From the NCBI GenBank assembly GCA_965247585.1, contig CBDFHC010000005.1:868001-932000 (forward strand): 64,000 nucleotides of DNA, read 5' to 3'. The position numbers and the translations under genes were made by a program. Origin of the DNA: CBDFHC01 sp965247585 (lineage in GTDB: Bacteria; Chloroflexota; Dehalococcoidia; Lucifugimonadales; GCA-2712585). Shown here piece by piece: positions 44,938-53,104 of this stretch (within the stretch, counting starts at the first letter, position 1; the number at the start of each line of letters is the position of its first letter). The notes below the pieces were generated by a model. The model worked only from the letters and a program-made list of their open reading frames with translations. It ran no database searches and was not told the origin of the DNA.

Positions 44938-45711
44938 CTACTCCACCTGCCTGTCGACGCGTTGGACGGAGAGGGCGCGGCCGGTGGAATCGTCGACCTC
45001 AATCATGACGGAATTGAAGGCAACGGGTCCCTGGGCAACCTGAAAGATACGCGGCGTCTGGGTGAGGAACTTCTCCACCACGGCGCCGGGCTCCATTCCG
45101 ATGACGGAGTTGAGCGGGCCCACCATTCCCAGGTCGGTAACGTAGCCGGTGCCTTCTGGGAGGACGCGGCAATCAGCTGTAGGCACGTGGGTGTGGGTGC
45201 CCACCACCGCGGTGACGCGGCCATTAAGGTACCAGGCCATGGCCTGCTTCTCCGAGGTGGCCTCGGCGTGAAAGTCCACCAGCACCACGTTGGGGGCGCT
45301 GAGGCTGGCGGCCTCCTTGAGTATGCGGTCAGCCTCCCGGAAGGGGCAGTCCAAGGCTTCCATGAAGACGCGTCCCATGAGGTTAATGACCATGATGTTG
45401 CCCAGGTTGATGTAGCCTCGTCCAGGTGTGCCGGGGGGGAAGTTGGAGGGACGGATCAGGGGCATCTCCTCCGCCAAAAAGGGAATGATCTCCTTTTTAC
45501 GCCACACATGGTTGCCGGTGGTGATGACGTCCACGCCGGCGCCGTAGATCTCATGGAATGTGTCCGGGGTGATGCCGAACCCCCCGGCGGCGTTTTCACC
45601 GTTGGCAATGACCAGGTCCAGTTGGAGCTCCCGCCGGAGGTCTGGAACCAGCCGCTGGACGGCCTGGCGGCCGGGGCGGCCAATGATGTCGCCAATCATT
45701 AGGACACGCAA
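44938..45711 (-). CDS. ymdB: YmdB-type metallophosphoesterase
   Basis: A 257-residue calcineurin-like phosphodiesterase of the YmdB/TIGR00282 family, reported to act on 2',3'-cyclic nucleotides in Bacillus. Motifs: IGDIIGRPGR, NGENAAGGFG, TGNHVW, HAEATSEKQ, VGTHTHVPTAD. rny (RNase Y) lies immediately upstream on the same strand, the usual bacterial neighbour. The start is TTG at 45711. A hairpin terminator separates it from rny, so expression may be partly independent. Confidence 0.92.
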   Translation of the reverse strand: MRVLMIGDIIGRPGRQAVQRLVPDLRRELQLDLVIANGENAAGGFGITPDTFHEIYGAGVDVITTGNHVWRKKEIIPFLAEEMPLIRPSNFPPGTPGRGYINLGNIMVINLMGRVFMEALDCPFREADRILKEAASLSAPNVVLVDFHAEATSEKQAMAWYLNGRVTAVVGTHTHVPTADCRVLPEGTGYVTDLGMVGPLNSVIGMEPGAVVEKFLTQTPRIFQVAQGPVAFNSVMIEVDDSTGRALSVQRVDRQVE

Positions 45712-45786
45712 ACTAAAGGGGCCTCGGTAACAAATGGTTCCGGCGTTGTGGCACCGGGGCGGTGGGGCATGTTACCCCAGTATACA

Positions 45787-45817
45787 AGTCCCGAGGAGGA
45801 CATGCCTCCTCGGGACT
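45787..45817. terminator. Intrinsic-type hairpin between rny and ymdB
   Basis: A perfect 13-bp stem (45787-45799 with 45805-45817), loop ACATG, with TTTT following on the plus strand and CTTGTATACT on the minus strand. It lies just past the rny stop at 45850. Confidence 0.65.
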
Positions 45818-45849
45818 TTTCGGTTTCGCGTATGGGGTTGGGGAGCTAC

Positions 45850-47325
45850 CTACCGGGCGAACTCCACGTTGCGGGTCTCCCGGACAACGGTAACCTTAAT
45901 CTGGCCCGGGTACGTGAGCTCATCCTCCACCCTTTTGGCCACGTTGCGCGCGAGGCTGGCGGCCTCGTAATCATCCATGTCCTCAGGTTTGACGATGATG
46001 CGGACCTCGCGGCCGGCCTGGATGGCGTAGGCTTTTTCAACGCCGGGGTAGCTGGTGGCCACACCCTCCAGGGCCTCCAGGCGCTGGACGTAGTGCTCCA
46101 GGCTCTCTTTTCGGGCACCGGGCCGGGCGGCGCTGACGGCGTCCGCGGCGGCGACGATGAGGGCTTCAACTGAGCCTCTTTCGTCTTCGTGGTGCTCCAC
46201 GATGGCGCGGTGAACATCGGGGTGGATTTTGAACTTCTCAGCTATGTCTCCGCCAATTTCGACGTGGCTGCCCTGGACCTCATGGGTCAAGGCTTTGCCG
46301 ATGTCGTGTAGCAGGCCACCCGCTCTGGATACTTCAACGTTACCGCCAATTTCCGCGGCGATCATCCCAGCCAACAGGGAGACCTCCACGGAGTGTTGCA
46401 GGATGTTTTCGCCGTAGCTGTAGCGGTACTTTAGGCGCCCTAACAGCTTGATCAGCTCTGGGTGAAGCCCGGGGACGCCGGCGTCAAAGGTTGCTTGCTC
46501 GCCGGAGCGGGCAATGGTCGCCTCCACCTCTAGCTGGGATTTTTGGACTATTTCCTCAATGCGCGCCGGATGGATTCTACCGTCCTGAATGAGCTTTTCC
46601 AGGGCCAGGCGCGCGACTTCGCGCCGGACCGGGTCGAAGCAGGAGATGGTGATCATCTCCGGGGTATCGTCTATCAGGATGTCTACGCCGGTGGCGGCTT
46701 CCATGGCCCGGATGTTGCGCCCTTCCCTGCCTATCAGGCGGCCCTTCATGTCGTCGCTGGGCAGGGGCACTCGAGAGGTGCTGCGCTCAGAAACGACGTC
46801 CGAGGCCAGACGCTGTATGGCCAGGGTGATTACCTTTCTGGCCTCCTCGTCCACCTGCTCTCGCATCTGTTGCTCAAGCTCATAGTAACGCTTGGCCAAC
46901 TCATGCCGCATATCCTCTTCCGCCTTGGATTCGACTACCTGTCGAGCCTGGGCGGTGGTGAGGCTGGCAACCCTTTCCAGCTCTCCTAGCTGTTTGCCTT
47001 TAAGCTCTTCCGCTTCTTCTCGAAGCTGTTCAATGGCAGCTTCTTTGGCGTCGGTGGCGCCTTCTCTTCGCTCCACCGCTTCGGTGCGGCGCTCCAGGCC
47101 TTCTTCTCTCTGTCTTTGACGATTCTCTTGTGATCTAAGCTCCCTGAGTCGTTCTTTGCCTTCGTCCTCAGCGTTGGACCGAATTGTTGAGGATTCTTCT
47201 CTGCCTTCGAGGATGATCTTCCGCTTTTCCTCCTCGGCCTCCTCTTTTATTCTCTGGGCCTCTAGCCTTGCGGTTTTGATCCCCTGACCGGTCAGCGCTG
47301 AGAGGACGGTTCTAATAAAGTTCAT
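45850..47325 (-). CDS. rny: Ribonuclease Y
   Basis: Endoribonuclease that starts mRNA decay. After a long coiled coil (about residues 20-170: KTARLEAQRIKEEAEEEKRK and on) comes the KH domain (GRLIGREGRNIRAMEAATGV), then the HD domain with LLHDIGKAL and HEVQGSH, and the family C terminus IKVTVVRETRNVEFAR. At 491 residues it is shorter than most; the N terminus is MNFIRTVLSALTGQGIKTARL, with no transmembrane helix, whereas RNase Y is normally membrane-anchored by one. A stop precedes the ATG in frame, so no extension is hidden. Terminator and ymdB follow. Confidence 0.93.
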   Translation of the reverse strand: MNFIRTVLSALTGQGIKTARLEAQRIKEEAEEEKRKIILEGREESSTIRSNAEDEGKERLRELRSQENRQRQREEGLERRTEAVERREGATDAKEAAIEQLREEAEELKGKQLGELERVASLTTAQARQVVESKAEEDMRHELAKRYYELEQQMREQVDEEARKVITLAIQRLASDVVSERSTSRVPLPSDDMKGRLIGREGRNIRAMEAATGVDILIDDTPEMITISCFDPVRREVARLALEKLIQDGRIHPARIEEIVQKSQLEVEATIARSGEQATFDAGVPGLHPELIKLLGRLKYRYSYGENILQHSVEVSLLAGMIAAEIGGNVEVSRAGGLLHDIGKALTHEVQGSHVEIGGDIAEKFKIHPDVHRAIVEHHEDERGSVEALIVAAADAVSAARPGARKESLEHYVQRLEALEGVATSYPGVEKAYAIQAGREVRIIVKPEDMDDYEAASLARNVAKRVEDELTYPGQIKVTVVRETRNVEFAR

Positions 47326-47590
47326 GTGCGACTCGGCACCGTCCTTTCCAATTGGTCCTACCTATTCGGTTGTTGGCTCACACCTAGGGGTAGGTTTTAA
47401 CCATCTTATGATAGCCGTTGCGAAATCAGAGTGTCAAGGCGATGTTGATAGCCGGTAGCTGGCACAAGTGCTACGGTTTTAAGACATTGAGCGAACATAA
47501 ATCGACTTATAGTTCCTGCTTCTGGCCTATTGGATGCTAATCCGGCAAGGCGGTTAACGCAGGCCGTCCGGCGGAGTCATGCAGGGCCAA

Positions 47591-47968
47591 TCAAAGAAGG
47601 CAACCGAGATGAAGGTGCGCCGATTTGTCCGCCAGCCAATGGGCCAGGGCCCTCCGGTGACAGGGCTTGTCCGGCGGTTCGAAGCAGAGGAGCGTAAGGT
47701 CTTCGGCAGTTGCCTGGGCGGCCAGCCAGGCGCCAAGGGACTGGTCCGCGGCGTGGCGGCGGTCCAGCTCCGTGGTGTAGTCCCTGGCCAAGGCGTCAAA
47801 GTCCAGCTCCCCGGCGCGGTAGGCCCGGAGCAGCTCGGCGGGTGGATAGAAGAAGGGGAGGGACTCCCATTGGACGCGGCGCCCGCGGGGGTGTTGACGG
47901 GAGACGCGGAAGGGACGCCCAACCCAGTGCTGGGGCCGGTAGAAGCTGGCGGTGTGAATCAGCGGGAT
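47591..47968 (-). CDS. DUF488-family protein, start codon unclear
   Basis: The frame ending at 47591 reads, from about 47968, IPLIHTASFYRPQHWVGR then FRVSRQHPRG, VQWESLPFFYPP, DFDALARDYTTEL and LTLLCFEPPDKPCHR. This is the DUF488 pattern, including the CFE...CHR end. There is no ATG, GTG or TTG in frame between the stop near 48038 and IHTASFY. ATC at 47968 (6 bases after GGAGG), CTG at 47962 or ATT at 47959 are candidate starts, or a frameshift hides the true one. It directly follows the HAD gene on the same strand. Function unknown. Confidence 0.65.
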   Translation of the reverse strand: MPLIHTASFYRPQHWVGRPFRVSRQHPRGRRVQWESLPFFYPPAELLRAYRAGELDFDALARDYTTELDRRHAADQSLGAWLAAQATAEDLTLLCFEPPDKPCHRRALAHWLADKSAHLHLGCLL

Positions 47969-48024
47969 TGCAGGCCTCCGCCGGGGGGTTGGATGGATGC
48001 GGGGCAGTCCAACGGGCAGCCGGC

Positions 48025-48726
48025 CTACGGCGCCCGGGCTTTAAGGGTCTCCATAACGCCGGGCCAGCGGCGGTGCAGGTCTCCCAGGTTATCAACGGTG
48101 GCAACCAGTTCCGCGCCCTGGAAGGGGTCCGTATTTCCCGGCTGGACCAGGCCAACGAAGGGTACCCCGGCTTCCTGCGCGCCCTCGAGGTCGTCTATGG
48201 CGTCGCCGATGAACAGAAGGTCAAGGGGCCGCCAGCCCTTGTCGTTGAGGAGGTCGCGCAGTATCCGGCCCTTCTTCCTGGGCGATCCGAAGACCTCCTG
48301 GAAGTAGGGCGCCAACCCCCGGCGGCGGGCGTGGTCACGCATCTCGTCCTGGGGCGTGCCGGAAGCGATGAAGAGGGGGTAGTGCTGAGAATAGCGCCGC
48401 AGGAACTCCTCAGCGCCGGGTACGAAAGGGCTCTCCATTATGCCGCCGTCCACTAACTTCCCGAATTCGGCGCCGCGGCGTTGTATCTCATCGTCGGTAA
48501 AGGGCTGATTAAGGATGTCCTGAAAAATGGTGCGGAGTTTCAAGTCCCGGGCCATGCCGCCCCGGGCCATGTGTAGCTGGTAGATTTCGTCGCCGTGCTG
48601 GGGGAAGTCGCTGAAGAGGCGGCGGAAGGCGTCTGCCTTGAGGTGGTTGGAGTCCAGTATAACGCCGTCGAAGTCGAGGACTATTCCCTTAATGTCGCTG
48701 GTTGATTGTTGGAGTTGGTCGGTCAT
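48025..48726 (-). CDS. HAD-superfamily hydrolase
   Basis: A 233-residue haloacid-dehalogenase-type phosphatase. Motif I is VLDFDGVILDSN, motif II LFIASGTP, motif III the Lys of SPRKKGR, motif IV LFIGDAIDDLEGA. A helical cap lies between motifs I and II. Related enzymes include phosphoglycolate and beta-phosphoglucomutase types; no substrate is implied. ATG at 48726. The DUF488 frame follows on the same strand. Confidence 0.9.
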   Translation of the reverse strand: MTDQLQQSTSDIKGIVLDFDGVILDSNHLKADAFRRLFSDFPQHGDEIYQLHMARGGMARDLKLRTIFQDILNQPFTDDEIQRRGAEFGKLVDGGIMESPFVPGAEEFLRRYSQHYPLFIASGTPQDEMRDHARRRGLAPYFQEVFGSPRKKGRILRDLLNDKGWRPLDLLFIGDAIDDLEGAQEAGVPFVGLVQPGNTDPFQGAELVATVDNLGDLHRRWPGVMETLKARAP

Positions 48727-48843
48727 ATGGCCGTCGGTGCGGTAAATGGACGGACGTTATTCTGCCCCAACAATGGGGGAAAGTGAAGCCCTGGCCCTGT
48801 AGTGCAGGGGCCAATGAGCGGCGGTGCCACACCGGCAGACGGG

Positions 48844-48852
48844 TGCTATACT
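48844..48852 (+). promoter_or_regulatory. Extended -10 promoter of the HpaI-type aldolase gene
   Basis: TGcTATACT about 95 bases before the aldolase ATG; no clear -35. It lies upstream of the GAGAGG binding site that sets the gene's start. Confidence 0.5.
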
Positions 48853-48947
48853 GGGTCGGTTTTCGCCGGCCTCCACGCCGGGCAACCCGGCCCACAGTCA
48901 ACATCCAAACCAACCAATTAACTTCAACCGCGGTGAGAGGTAAAACA

Positions 48948-49760
48948 ATGAACGGGGCAGAGCTAAAGGCAGTACTGAACGAGGGCGGGCGAGTGTACGG
49001 CACCATGTTGACCCTGAGCCGGAACCCCCGGTGGGTGCCGGTGTTGGACGGCGTGGGGCTGGACTACGTCATAATTGACACGGAGCACACGCCGCGGGGA
49101 AGGGCGGAGCTGGGGGACTTCCTGGCGATGATGAACACGTCAGGCGTGGTGCCCATTGTCAGGGTGCCGATACCCGACTCACACTATGTAACGATGGCGA
49201 TAGACGCCGGCTCCCAGGGGGTGCTGGCGCCCTATTGTGAGACGGTGGAAGAGGTGAAGGAGATGGTGGCGGCGGCGAAGTGGCGTCCGCTGAAGGGAGA
49301 GTCGGCGCGGCGGGTGATCGACACCGGGGAGCACGTGAGCGCCGAGACCCGGACCTACCTGGAGCGCCGCAACACGAACAACGTGGCCATCATCGGGATA
49401 GAGAGCAAGGCGGCGGTGGAGAATCTGCCCAACATCCTGGAGGTGCCAGGCATAGACGCCATCTTCGTTGGACCTAACGACATGAGCATATCGCTAGGAG
49501 TGCCGGACGGCTATGACAGCGCGGTTTACAAGAAGACCGTCAAAAACGTGATAGACACCTGCGAGGCCAAGGGGATACCGGTGCTGGTGCACCACCAGGC
49601 GCCGGATCTGTCCACCTACTGGATGGAGCAGGGGGCGAGGTTTGTGCTGCACGGCACGGACCGCCGCGCGCTGGCGGAGGGGTTCCGTGGGGAGTTCAGC
49701 CGGTTGAGGGAGGTGGGGCAGGGGCTGACAGGGGACAATGTGACGGAAGCGCCAACCTAG
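48948..49760 (+). CDS. HpcH/HpaI-family aldolase
   Basis: A 270-residue class II pyruvate-type aldolase, which cleaves or forms hydroxy-keto acids with a divalent metal. Typical features: DYVIIDTEHTPRG, VRVPIPDSHYVTMAIDAGSQGVLAPYCETVEEVKE, the metal glutamate in IIGIESKAAVENL and FVGPNDMSISLG. ATG at 48948 is set by GAGAGG at 7 bases. Its substrate is unknown (4-hydroxy-2-oxovalerate or related acids are usual). The RraA-like gene and MFS transporter downstream fit a catabolic cluster, though an unusual two-gene cassette lies between. Confidence 0.9.
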   Translation: MNGAELKAVLNEGGRVYGTMLTLSRNPRWVPVLDGVGLDYVIIDTEHTPRGRAELGDFLAMMNTSGVVPIVRVPIPDSHYVTMAIDAGSQGVLAPYCETVEEVKEMVAAAKWRPLKGESARRVIDTGEHVSAETRTYLERRNTNNVAIIGIESKAAVENLPNILEVPGIDAIFVGPNDMSISLGVPDGYDSAVYKKTVKNVIDTCEAKGIPVLVHHQAPDLSTYWMEQGARFVLHGTDRRALAEGFRGEFSRLREVGQGLTGDNVTEAPT

Positions 49761-50347
49761 TGTCCAGTTACAACCTCTTCCTCTGACAAACTCCGGTCGA
49801 ATTGGAACTCCGCTCGAAGCAGATGGGGCTTACTGACATGACGCACAGCCTCCCTGGCATCGTTGATGACCGCGAAAAAAGCGTCAAATGCGACTGGTAG
49901 TGTGAACTTTTCGCCTTGGTAGTACATGCTGCGGCCGGTACTTCCTAAGTGAACATGCAGCGGTCTTCCCTCTAACAGCGGATAGAACTCGCTCGAGCGA
50001 TACTCCCACGTGTAAATGGATTTGGCCTCGTCCGCTAGGATAGCTTCCCAAGACTCCCTTGTCTGAAATCGATCAAACAGCGCCAGAGAGAAAGCGAGCG
50101 GTCTCGCCTCTAACGTTGCCTGACTATATTGGATATTGAACCTCAGTGTGAAATGTGGGGCCAGAAACAAACGCCCGTCTGCAATCCACATCTCGTTGAC
50201 TCCGGCCGGCATCGTTGTCGTCAATTCTATTCCATTGATGACACCGTCTCTCGTGCCTGCCTGATTCCATCGTGACGCCACCTTGACCAGTTCTGCTAGT
50301 TTTTCGCCCCAATTGTGGAATTGGCTGTTGGGGAGGAACCAAGTCAT
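49757..50347 (-). CDS. Hypothetical protein, 196 residues, of an AT-richer two-gene cassette
   Basis: I do not recognise the family. The protein is aromatic-rich, soluble and mixed alpha/beta: WFLPNSQFHNWG near the start, a middle of beta character (RLFLAPHFTLRFNIQYS, SIYTWEYRSSEFYPLL) and GRPLHVHLGSTGRSMYY, then DAREAVRHVS. The ATG at 50347 overlaps the stop of the 76-residue upstream gene (ATGA), so the two are co-translated. Base composition is visibly lower in GC than the flanking genes. Its TAG stop shares CTAG with the stop of the aldolase gene. The arrangement resembles a toxin-antitoxin or other small transferred module, but no evidence names a function. Confidence 0.6.
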   Translation of the reverse strand: MTWFLPNSQFHNWGEKLAELVKVASRWNQAGTRDGVINGIELTTTMPAGVNEMWIADGRLFLAPHFTLRFNIQYSQATLEARPLAFSLALFDRFQTRESWEAILADEAKSIYTWEYRSSEFYPLLEGRPLHVHLGSTGRSMYYQGEKFTLPVAFDAFFAVINDAREAVRHVSKPHLLRAEFQFDRSLSEEEVVTGH

Positions 50348-50577
50348 CAGTCTCTAGCTGGGGTTAGCTTGCGCAAATCGTCTACCATCTTCAAGAGCAT
50401 TCTTGCTTCGAAAACATCAACTCCTAGAGCGTGAGTCCGGTTTGATTTTTGAATCATGTCTTCTAGATCACCTAACGACTGAGGAGGTCCACCATGAACC
50501 TTCAGTCGACAGCTTACAGCAGGCCACAATCTTGCCAATCGTTCAAGTTGCGCCTGGATTAAGATGTCATTGGTCAA
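50347..50577 (-). CDS. Hypothetical protein, 76 residues, first gene of the cassette
   Basis: A small, mostly helical, charged protein (LERLARLWPAVSCRLK, then LGDLEDMIQKS, DVFEARMLLKMVDDLRKL), family not recognised. It starts with ATG at 50577 and stops with TGA inside the ATGA overlap with the next gene. Small upstream, larger downstream is the usual order of an antitoxin-toxin pair; this is inference only. It shares the AT-richer composition of its partner. Confidence 0.5.
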   Translation of the reverse strand: MTNDILIQAQLERLARLWPAVSCRLKVHGGPPQSLGDLEDMIQKSNRTHALGVDVFEARMLLKMVDDLRKLTPARD

Positions 50578-50883
50578 CGAACATCTCCCATCTATTGTTA
50601 GTAACCGTCACGACGATGACGAGTTGTAGCACTATTTGTCAAGATCAGACTCAAGACACTCGGATACCAACTCAATCGCACAAAGAGCGTGGCAAATGAC
50701 ACGCCGCCGACTAACGGTCTGTTATCATTTTACACCACCAGAGGGACCGCCTTGAATGACTGCGATGTCGTTGATCTCCCGCTTGGCGTTGAATTGGGAT
50801 CAAAGCGGTGGGAGGGGATAAGGTATCCTCAAATAGCTGTTTGATATAGGCTGAAGAATTAACAATCTAGGGAGGAAGCAGCA
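50578..50883. other. Intergenic region between the cassette and the RraA-like gene
   Basis: About 300 bp, AT-richer than surroundings, with no supported gene. It presumably holds the divergent promoters of the cassette (minus) and the RraA-like gene (plus), but I find no convincing -35/-10 pair. GGGAGGAAGC at 50870-50879 is the ribosome binding site for the gene at 50884. Confidence 0.4.
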
Positions 50884-51546
50884 ATGATCAACGTTTACCC
50901 GCGGAACGATGTGCTTTCGGCGGAGCTTATTGAAGCGTACCGCAGCGTGGTGCCGGCGACGCTAGGGCACGCGCTGGAGGGCGGTATGGACGGGGGCATC
51001 AAGGCGATATGGAGGCCGGTTAAGCTGGTGGGTCCGGCGTTGACGGTGCAGACCTCGCCGCAGACCGCGGCGGCGGTGGGCAAGGCGCTGGAGATATCCA
51101 AGCCCGGCGACGTGCTGGTGGTGAACCGAGGGGGCGACCAGCGGCACGCTACTTTTGGGGAGATCGCCGCGTTGGGGGCCATGGAGTACGGGATCGCCGG
51201 GATTGTCAGCGACGGTGTTATCACGGACCAGGAAGCGCTAAAGCGGCTCAAGTTCCCGGCCTACGCCCGAGGGGTCACGGCGATGACGATCAAGCCCTGG
51301 GACATTCCGGAGGGGGGCGTGAACGTGCCGGTATCCGTGGGCGGAATGGGAGTGAACCCGGGGGACCTGATTCTGGCGGACGACGACGGTGTGCTGGTAG
51401 CTTCGCCAAAAGATGCCCAGCGGTTTCTGGCGTTTTGTCAGGAGAAGGACGGCTGGGAGGACTGGGTCAGGGCGGAGTTGGGGAAAGGGAGGAGCTTCTC
51501 CGACATTGTCAAAGAGCGGCCCTGGCCGGTGCCGGACCTAACGTAG
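50884..51546 (+). CDS. RraA-like / HMG-aldolase-family protein
   Basis: A 220-residue protein of the RraA fold, whose members include 4-hydroxy-4-methyl-2-oxoglutarate aldolase and demethylmenaquinone-methyltransferase-like proteins. Family parts: NVYPRNDV, PATLGHALEG, PGDVLVVNRGG, FGEIAALGAMEYGIAGIV, and VNPGDLILADDDGV. The family RD pair, usually seen as DGxxRD, is DGVITD here, so the Arg is replaced. Start is ATG at 50884 with GGGAGGAAG. HpaI-type aldolase and MFS neighbours suggest keto-acid breakdown, but the missing Arg leaves true aldolase activity open. Confidence 0.82.
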   Translation: MINVYPRNDVLSAELIEAYRSVVPATLGHALEGGMDGGIKAIWRPVKLVGPALTVQTSPQTAAAVGKALEISKPGDVLVVNRGGDQRHATFGEIAALGAMEYGIAGIVSDGVITDQEALKRLKFPAYARGVTAMTIKPWDIPEGGVNVPVSVGGMGVNPGDLILADDDGVLVASPKDAQRFLAFCQEKDGWEDWVRAELGKGRSFSDIVKERPWPVPDLT

Positions 51547-51721
51547 CAGTCGGCGACGTCCCACGGGACCTGGACTATGCTGTGTCCGCCGTCTCTGGAC
51601 TGCCACAGGGCCGAGGGGCATAGCCCGGCCATGCCATTCCCCACCTGGCGGCGCAATCACGGCCCGGACGAGAATTCTCGACTTAGCAGGGAATCCGCGC
51701 TGAGGCGAAGACCCGCGTACT

Positions 51722-53005
51722 GTGGTAGTGGCTAGCCGAATGCGTGGGCCGTTTTTCTATGGCTGGGTGATAGTTGGGACGCTGGGCATGGTGAACTTCG
51801 CCACCATGGCCACGGGCACTTTGAACTTCGGCCTCTTCGTAATACCCATGGGCGAAGAGTTGGAGATGTCTAGGGGGTTCATCGGCTGGACCCAGACGGC
51901 GCGGTTGCTGGCGGGGGGCGGCTTTGGGTTCGTGATGGGGCGGCTACTGGACCGCTACGGCCCCCGGGTGCTGATAGCGGTGGCATCGCTGGTCACCGGG
52001 AGCTGCATGATAGGGTTGGTGTACGTCCAGGAGCCGTGGCATTTCCTGGTGCTGTTCAACGTTATGGGCTTCATGGGGTTGTCAGCCCCCGGGGGCATGC
52101 TCACCTCCGTCCCGGTGGCCAAGTGGTTTATACGAAGGCGAGGCGCAGCGACGGCGCTGGCCACCATGGGGCTGGGGACGGGGGGCATAGTCTTCTTGCC
52201 GGTGACCCAAATCCTGATAGAAAGCGTGGGGTGGCGGAACGCCTGGCTGGTGCTGGCGGCCATCAGCATGGCAATGATAGTCCCAATGGCTCTCATTTTC
52301 CTGCGCCGGCAGCCGGAGGACATGGGACTAGCACCCTACGGCGCTACGGGGACACCGGCGGTGGGAAGCGGGGCCAAGGCTATTCAAGAAGAGCCGCTTT
52401 GGACGGCGGGGCAGGCGTTCCGGACGTCCACCTTCTGGTGGCTGATGCTCTTCTTTGCCCTGGTAGGGTTCGCTATGGGCAGCACCAACGTACACCGGCT
52501 GCCCTACTGGGTGGAGGCGGGGTTCGATGCGCAGTTGGTCTCTTATGCGTTTGCCGCCGATGCGGCAGGGGCGGCGTTGATGGCGCTGACGGCGGGACTG
52601 GTGGTGGACCGGGTGCCGGTGCGCTTCGTTGCCCTGGCATCGTGTTTGGGGTTCGTAGGGTCAGTGGCGCTGATGTTGCTGGCATCCAACACGTTCCTGC
52701 TCTTTGCCTCCACAACGATGTTTGGTCTGGCGGTGGGGGCGAACATGATAGTGACCAGCTTTATATGGGCGGACTACTTTGGGCGGGCGTTTTTGGGGAC
52801 TATCAGGGGGATAGCGCTGCCGGTGTCGCTGGCGACCATAGGAGCAGGTTCGCCGACGGCGGGGTACATATACGACGCCACGGGGAACTACGACCTGGTG
52901 TGGTGGATGCTTATTGTCCTCTTTGGGCTGGCGGCGGCGGTGGTGGTGAACATACGGGCGCCGCGGGCGCCTATCACGGCGGCAGGCAACAAAGGCGCCG
53001 GTTAG
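51722..53005 (+). CDS. Major facilitator superfamily transporter
   Basis: A 427-residue integral membrane protein with about 12 predicted helices. The loop 2/3 motif reads MGRLLDRYGPRVL (MFS motif A form), GFMGLSAPGGML follows, and the cytoplasmic central loop lies around residues 190-215. It resembles oxalate/monocarboxylate MFS carriers. Start is uncertain: GTG 51722 or 51728, or ATG 51740, since no clear ribosome binding site is visible. It follows the RraA-like gene by 175 bp and probably imports a substrate of that catabolic group. Confidence 0.88.
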   Translation: MVVASRMRGPFFYGWVIVGTLGMVNFATMATGTLNFGLFVIPMGEELEMSRGFIGWTQTARLLAGGGFGFVMGRLLDRYGPRVLIAVASLVTGSCMIGLVYVQEPWHFLVLFNVMGFMGLSAPGGMLTSVPVAKWFIRRRGAATALATMGLGTGGIVFLPVTQILIESVGWRNAWLVLAAISMAMIVPMALIFLRRQPEDMGLAPYGATGTPAVGSGAKAIQEEPLWTAGQAFRTSTFWWLMLFFALVGFAMGSTNVHRLPYWVEAGFDAQLVSYAFAADAAGAALMALTAGLVVDRVPVRFVALASCLGFVGSVALMLLASNTFLLFASTTMFGLAVGANMIVTSFIWADYFGRAFLGTIRGIALPVSLATIGAGSPTAGYIYDATGNYDLVWWMLIVLFGLAAAVVVNIRAPRAPITAAGNKGAG

Positions 53006-53086
53006 AACGCTTACCGGACCGCCGGGGCTGGCTATCTTTGGCAACGGATGGAGGCGATGGCCGGACCGGGGAAAACGGTGCCGCTG

Positions 53087-53095
53087 TGCTAGAAT
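53087..53095 (+). promoter_or_regulatory. Extended -10 promoter of pcrA, close to the start codon
   Basis: TGcTAGAAT ends 9 bases before the pcrA ATG at 53105, so the transcript would have a leader of only a few bases or none. There is no good ribosome binding site. No clear -35. Confidence 0.5.
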
Positions 53096-53104
53096 CCGGG
53101 TGAG

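Noticed and set aside
47579..48456. Plus-strand frames over the DUF488/HAD genes
   Set aside because: The minus-strand products match known families; the plus-strand frames do not and lack start signals.
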